Assembly: GCA_028673005.1 (NCBI GenBank) | Contig: CM054116.1 | Span: 96,512,207 to 96,576,206, forward strand | Reading direction: 5' to 3' | Length of the DNA stretch: 64,000 bases | From: Tanypteryx hageni | Lineage: Eukaryota > Arthropoda > Insecta > Odonata > Petaluridae | Shown here: positions 59,870 through 64,000 of the stretch, one piece after another | Position numbering within the stretch: position 1 is the stretch's first letter | Layout: every line of letters starts with the position of its first letter | Notes under the pieces: model-generated | Told to the model about the DNA's origin: nothing | Database searches by the model: none | What the model saw: only the letters and a program-made list of their open reading frames with translations | Position numbers and translations under genes: made by a program

Positions 59870-61608
59870 GTAAAGGCTACCTATCGTTGTATAAGCCATT
59901 GCAAAAAAATGCAAATTATCTCTTTTTTGTAATTTAATTTTATTATCAGAATATTAGAAGTTGCAAGTATCGGCATTTTTGTTTGCCCATTTATTTTACT
60001 TCCAAGGGCCCCTGGTTCGAGTCTTGGCAAGAGCTGTCTCCCTGTATAACTGCGCCCTCTGAAAGTATTCGTTTAATTATTATCGATGTATTTACTACTT
60101 TGCAAGAATCTGATAGTTGCTTTGAGATAGGCATTTATGCATTTATATATTCTAGCGTGAAGATGGAATTTGTATTTCTCGCGAATTTATTCCCGATTTG
60201 TTTGGAAAATATGTGGGCACTTTGTGTACGTACGCCGGCAAAGTGGCGCACGCGTCAATGACAGGGATTTCTGTTGGAACTCGGCTACATCAATATTTCT
60301 AGATTCATCCACACCATTTGGCTATACTCTTTAAATGAATTAAATGCCATATTAGAGTTACCTCGCCAAAATTTCTGTGGATGCGTAATGAATGATGTCG
60401 CTTTTAGCCTTCAACAAACGGGGTGGAAATTCTATGGTGAAGGCTAATATTTATCAACAACTGAACTACAGCATGTTGATTATTGAGTTAATGTTTCGTA
60501 TTTACAGCGAAAAAATAATCCGTTAGAAGTTATAGACGATGAAATTTGTCCGAAATTTATTTTTTGTAATTCATCAAAAACCAAATGTCAAATATTTTTA
60601 TAGTTTTTGCATAAATCTTGATTTCGTTTGCTGAACGATTAAATTTGGAGTTATTCTGTCTCCAGTTAGCTTCTTTTGAATTCCATTGAAATGCAGTTTC
60701 CCGGAAAAACTGGGCTGTTGTAGAAGTTAGTATGTTCAATCGGCTGGAGCATTGTCAAATTCTACTATTCGTCATATGTTTTCAGGTGGAGATAACCAGT
60801 TATTTATTTTCTTCAGTTTTCTCAGAGGAACCTCTATCAATATCTTTGTTAGCTTATCCAAGCAGGCATGTTCTGATTTTCCAATCTATCAAGGTCTTAT
60901 GGAAAAATGCTTCATAGCAGCAGTTGGACATATTTATATATCATCTCCAAAGACAAAGTATGACCTAACATGCAAAAAAAGTTTCATATGCATTAAGATA
61001 TGCAGTAGCTCAAACATTAACAAATTATATTACAGCATACACTTGAAATGAAAATCTAAAAGTTAGGCTGTCAATACTTTGCTTATTATAATAGCTTAAT
61101 ACTTACAAAATTTACATGTTCCACATTTGCTGTTCATGAAGCACTAGGCATAGAAGATGCAAACCTTTATAGCTCAAGATGTGTTAACAGGTATATTCAC
61201 AAATGTGATTGAATGTTAAACCCATAATTTGGAACGCTTAGGAAAAAAAAGCAAGTTGTGAACAAAAGCTTCCCATTTTTTTATTCAAAACTTGTTCTTG
61301 CATTGTAATGCCCTTCAATTTCCTATCAAATAATAGTGGCAGTACTTAAAGAAACATTACTTGGGCTATTCTATTAAAAGTTAGAGGTTTAATATTTTAT
61401 CACATCAATAAAAAATTAAAGCAAAAGAAAGAATAGATTATGAGAATAATTTAATGGTTCTAGGACAAAAATTCAACATCTTTTAAATTGGTACAACATG
61501 AAATAAGGGTGGTGGGTGGGTGTCATGGGTAAAAGCTTTTTATTTATGAAAATCATGTTTTAAATGCCTTTGAATAATTAAAATATGTTCAGATATCACT
61601 TCTTAGAG
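59870..61608 (+). other. Gene 2 intron 2, proximal part
   Basis: AT-rich. A tRNA-B-box-like tggttcgagtcttgg at 60013 has no matching A box. No ORF of interest. Confidence 0.55.
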
Positions 61609-61846
61609 CAGGGCTAGGCAAATCCAGGTGCCTGGTCTTCATTGCCAACTAAAAACTGCATAATGGCAACTTATTCTTCTGTTATATTTGACTGATTCAG
61701 TAAAGTTAATAAGTTGGGAAATTAATGGTTTATGTGTGATGCATACAATTATGTAACCCTGATTCTATATCTCATTGCATTGAAATCTACTCTGGTGCCT
61801 CGATTTTGAGTGGCTCCTAGATTTGGACCAGATTTGTCTAGACCTG
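61609..61846. mobile_element. Small hAT-like MITE
   Basis: Ends CAGGGCTAGGCAAATC and (complement) CAGGTCTAGACAAATC, 14 of 16 matching. Target duplication unclear (TCTTAGAG versus CTTGAGGG). 238 bp. Confidence 0.6.
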
Positions 61847-62005
61847 CTTGAGGGCATTTGTTTTTAAAACTTGTTTTCCAGCTTGGGAAAGGAAAATGCT
61901 GATTTTGTTGGTCTTGCCCCCAAAACAAGAAAATAACCTTAAACTAATTTTCGTAAAAAATAATAGAGGCTAGACAGAACCATTTACATAATAGTAGCAG
62001 TTCAT

Positions 62006-62304
62006 GGTACTTGTCCTTTATCTACTAGGAAAGTTTTCTCCTAGGGAGTGGTGCCATAGGTGATGAGAAATGAAGGTTGAAGTGTGGTGTAATTTTAGAT
62101 TCAAGTCATGCTGGAGATGGCATCCTGCCTTAATCAATGTCACCCTATCCATGCCAGTGAAGATTGGGTGCACGAAGCAGAGCAAATGCCATAAAACTAA
62201 AAGTTGATGAGAAACACATACATATACTATGTAGTTCCATTTCTCATCACCAATGGCGCCACTCCCTACGAGAAAGTTTTGCAGGTAGATAAAGGGCAAG
62301 TACC
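62006..62304. mobile_element. Foldback MITE with arms of about 70 bp
   Basis: GGTACTTGTCCTTTATCTAC... and the complement ...GTAGATAAAGGGCAAGTACC, with gtagggagtggcgccat-like inner parts also inverted. Flanks CAGTTCAT (61998-62005) and CAGTTCTT (62305-62312) look like an 8-bp duplication with one mismatch. 299 bp. Confidence 0.82.
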
Positions 62305-62312
62305 CAGTTCTT

Positions 62313-63456
62313 TCCTTGTTTGATATCTTTCAACTCTTATGTTTTGAATATTTGTATTGCTTCAATAGGCCTTGCAACATGGCTTATAATCAGAGATGGA
62401 ATTGGGTTTTCAGAACTATGTATACACTTTGAAATCAGTGCTGCATAAAAAACCTGCCCATAAACTAAGTATACAGCATATACCTGTGTATATCTCCATT
62501 CCTCCTTATAATGTATAGTTACAGGCATAACTTCTTTAACGAAGTAGACGCATTCCTGGCATTCACTCTTGCAAATCCTCATTTGTAAGTGCCTCCTCAT
62601 GCAAGTTTAGAAGCTCCTGTCATTTATGCCTACTTTGTCGAATCTTATATCCTGTGTCATCCAAGTGGCATCATTTTTGATTGCTGGCATCTCCAACTGA
62701 AACACGGCAAATTCAGTGATGACATCTGGCCACAGCTTACATCACACACTATTCATGCACCTGAATGTCACCTCTTCTCATGCTTCTTTGATGTTATTGG
62801 TAGTTCTCATATTATGATAAGACTTCTAGAAATCCTGTTGCTGTACATCATCTGCCTCGATCAACTGTCCTCAAATAGTATACTTGAACAGTGACCCCCA
62901 TATCCATAGAAAGAAGATTAGAGGTTGTGTTTGGGAGAAAGAAGACAATTTCAACAGGTATAGGAATCTGTAGGTACCCAAGTTTCTCAGGGTGGCCTAC
63001 AATGTTCTTGGTTTAAACCTATTTACTTGGTAATAATGTTAGACAGCTGAACAGAAAAGGTTAATCGTTCATGAACAATGTTGATTATCATATAAGAAAA
63101 CAGAAAAAGGAGATTTTGAGAAGCCTTGCATCGCTTGAGGGGTCTCAAAATGATAGATAATAAGGGATTTTAATTTTAAATTGTCATCAAGCAAGAGGAT
63201 AAGGTGATCCTTGGCAGCTTCAAAGCCAGACCCATTTCTTCTCTTCTGAAATGAAGATTCTAGAGCAGGGTTTCCCAACCTATGGGTTGCAAAGGAACTT
63301 GAGGTGGGTCGGGAAAAGATTTCTAAATAGCTTATTTGGATAAATTTTTCCATTTTTTAATGAGTTCATGATAAAATAGTTACAAGAACTCATGATAGTG
63401 CAGTGTGTGCCCTCTTTGGACACATGTACTATCTACTGCTTGAAAAAAGTTGTATA
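62313..63456. other. Gene 2 intron 2, middle part
   Basis: AT-rich; no gene recognised. A hAT-like end, CAGGGTTTCCCAACCTATGG, lies at 63266 without a visible partner. Confidence 0.5.
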
Positions 63457-64000
63457 CAGGCATGCCTCGTTTAGCGTATTTTCGATATAGTGCAATTAGC
63501 ATCTCAATTTTTATTTAAGAAATCAAGTTCTTAAATGGCTACAGTCTGTTAATACAGTCCCAACTTTTTTCTAGCTTACCTTCACTTTTTTGTTCCAGTG
63601 ATATTCAGTTGTGTATTATACACTAATTAAAGACAAATTTGTAGTTATTATATATTTATTCGCTTTATTTCTGTATATTTCATCTGTTCACTTTTACTAT
63701 GTTTTTACATTGGTTTGCCACGATTCTATGGTCTTTTGCAGTGATGCAAATATTGGAAATTTTATGCGTTATTTTAACGTTACTGTTGGGATGGTTAGGG
63801 ATAGATTCACTTTGGGTGGATTTTTGCTTTGAGGTGGGTTAGTTTAGGTTCATGACTGAATTTAAACCTTAATTGATATGTTATTTTTATGTTATTTTAC
63901 CATTTTACCTATGTTAATTTTACGTAATAATAGACCTGTTCCGTTTTTGTTAGTGCTTAAAAAAATTGGTAATGTTTTCACTTCTTCTGTCCATGGGCAA
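63457..64000 (+). mobile_element. Tigger-like element C, left part, cut by the window end
   Basis: TA then CAGGCATGCCTCGTTTAGCG at 63457. Its 544 bp align with the start of element B at 14744 (tgggatggt(c/t)agggatagattc, gaggtgggttag, and so on). In gene 2 intron 2. Confidence 0.85.

Noticed and set aside
60000..60045. tRNA or SINE B box (tggttcgagtcttgg)
   Set aside because: No A box or cloverleaf could be built.
63210..63360. hAT element from CAGGGTTTCCCAACC at 63266
   Set aside because: No inverted partner or duplication in the following kilobase.

Overview
This window is nuclear DNA from an animal, most likely an insect with a large, transposon-rich genome. The evidence is GT-AG introns, AT-rich intronic sequence, a DEAD-box protein of the Rm62/DDX5/DDX17 type, and many arthropod-type transposons. 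No species can be named from the sequence alone.

The main gene runs on the + strand from about 386 to about 58,280. It is one p68-family DEAD-box RNA helicase in 12 coding exons (386..405, 1606..2037, 13539..13664, 13983..14094, 14451..14639, 17405..17584, 17954..18126, 33721..33831, 36853..36914, 44863..44922, 52483..52719, 55115..56007). The joined CDS is 2595 nt (864 residues plus stop); every junction keeps frame and every helicase motif is intact. A 3' UTR exon with a poly(A) signal probably follows. A second, paralogous p68-type gene starts within about 1 kb downstream (noncoding exon ending 59291, first coding exon 59618..59869) and leaves the window. Its start codon appears to be assembled across a splice junction (AT | G).

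Nearly everything else is intronic transposon sequence. Intron 2 (2038..13538) holds a mariner with TIRs, pogo/Tigger elements, a Helitron-like copy and three copies of a 0.5-0.7 kb family with ACTTTCTCCATAT ends. Intron 5 is almost entirely one 2.5 kb Tigger-like element with a hAT MITE inside it. Intron 7 (18127..33720) is a nest: a mariner split by a hAT MITE, a jockey-like LINE, a Penelope-like 3' end, an RTE-like LINE, and a CR1/L2-like LINE split by an unclassified three-frame DNA element with a Cys-rich ORF. Intron 8 has a truncated mariner. Intron 9 holds a decayed piggyBac carrying a Helitron-like copy inside an AT microsatellite, a hAT MITE and an 843-bp foldback. Intron 10 holds a piggyBac-type MITE, a hAT MITE and two unexplained GC-rich blocks. 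Intron 11 holds a pogo MITE and a Helitron with textbook ends. The first intron of gene 2 is clean, but its second intron carries a small hAT-like element, a foldback, and a Tigger copy running off the window.

The only host proteins supported are the two helicase paralogues. No rRNA, tRNA, CRISPR array or bacterial feature was found. All family names come from motif recognition by eye.
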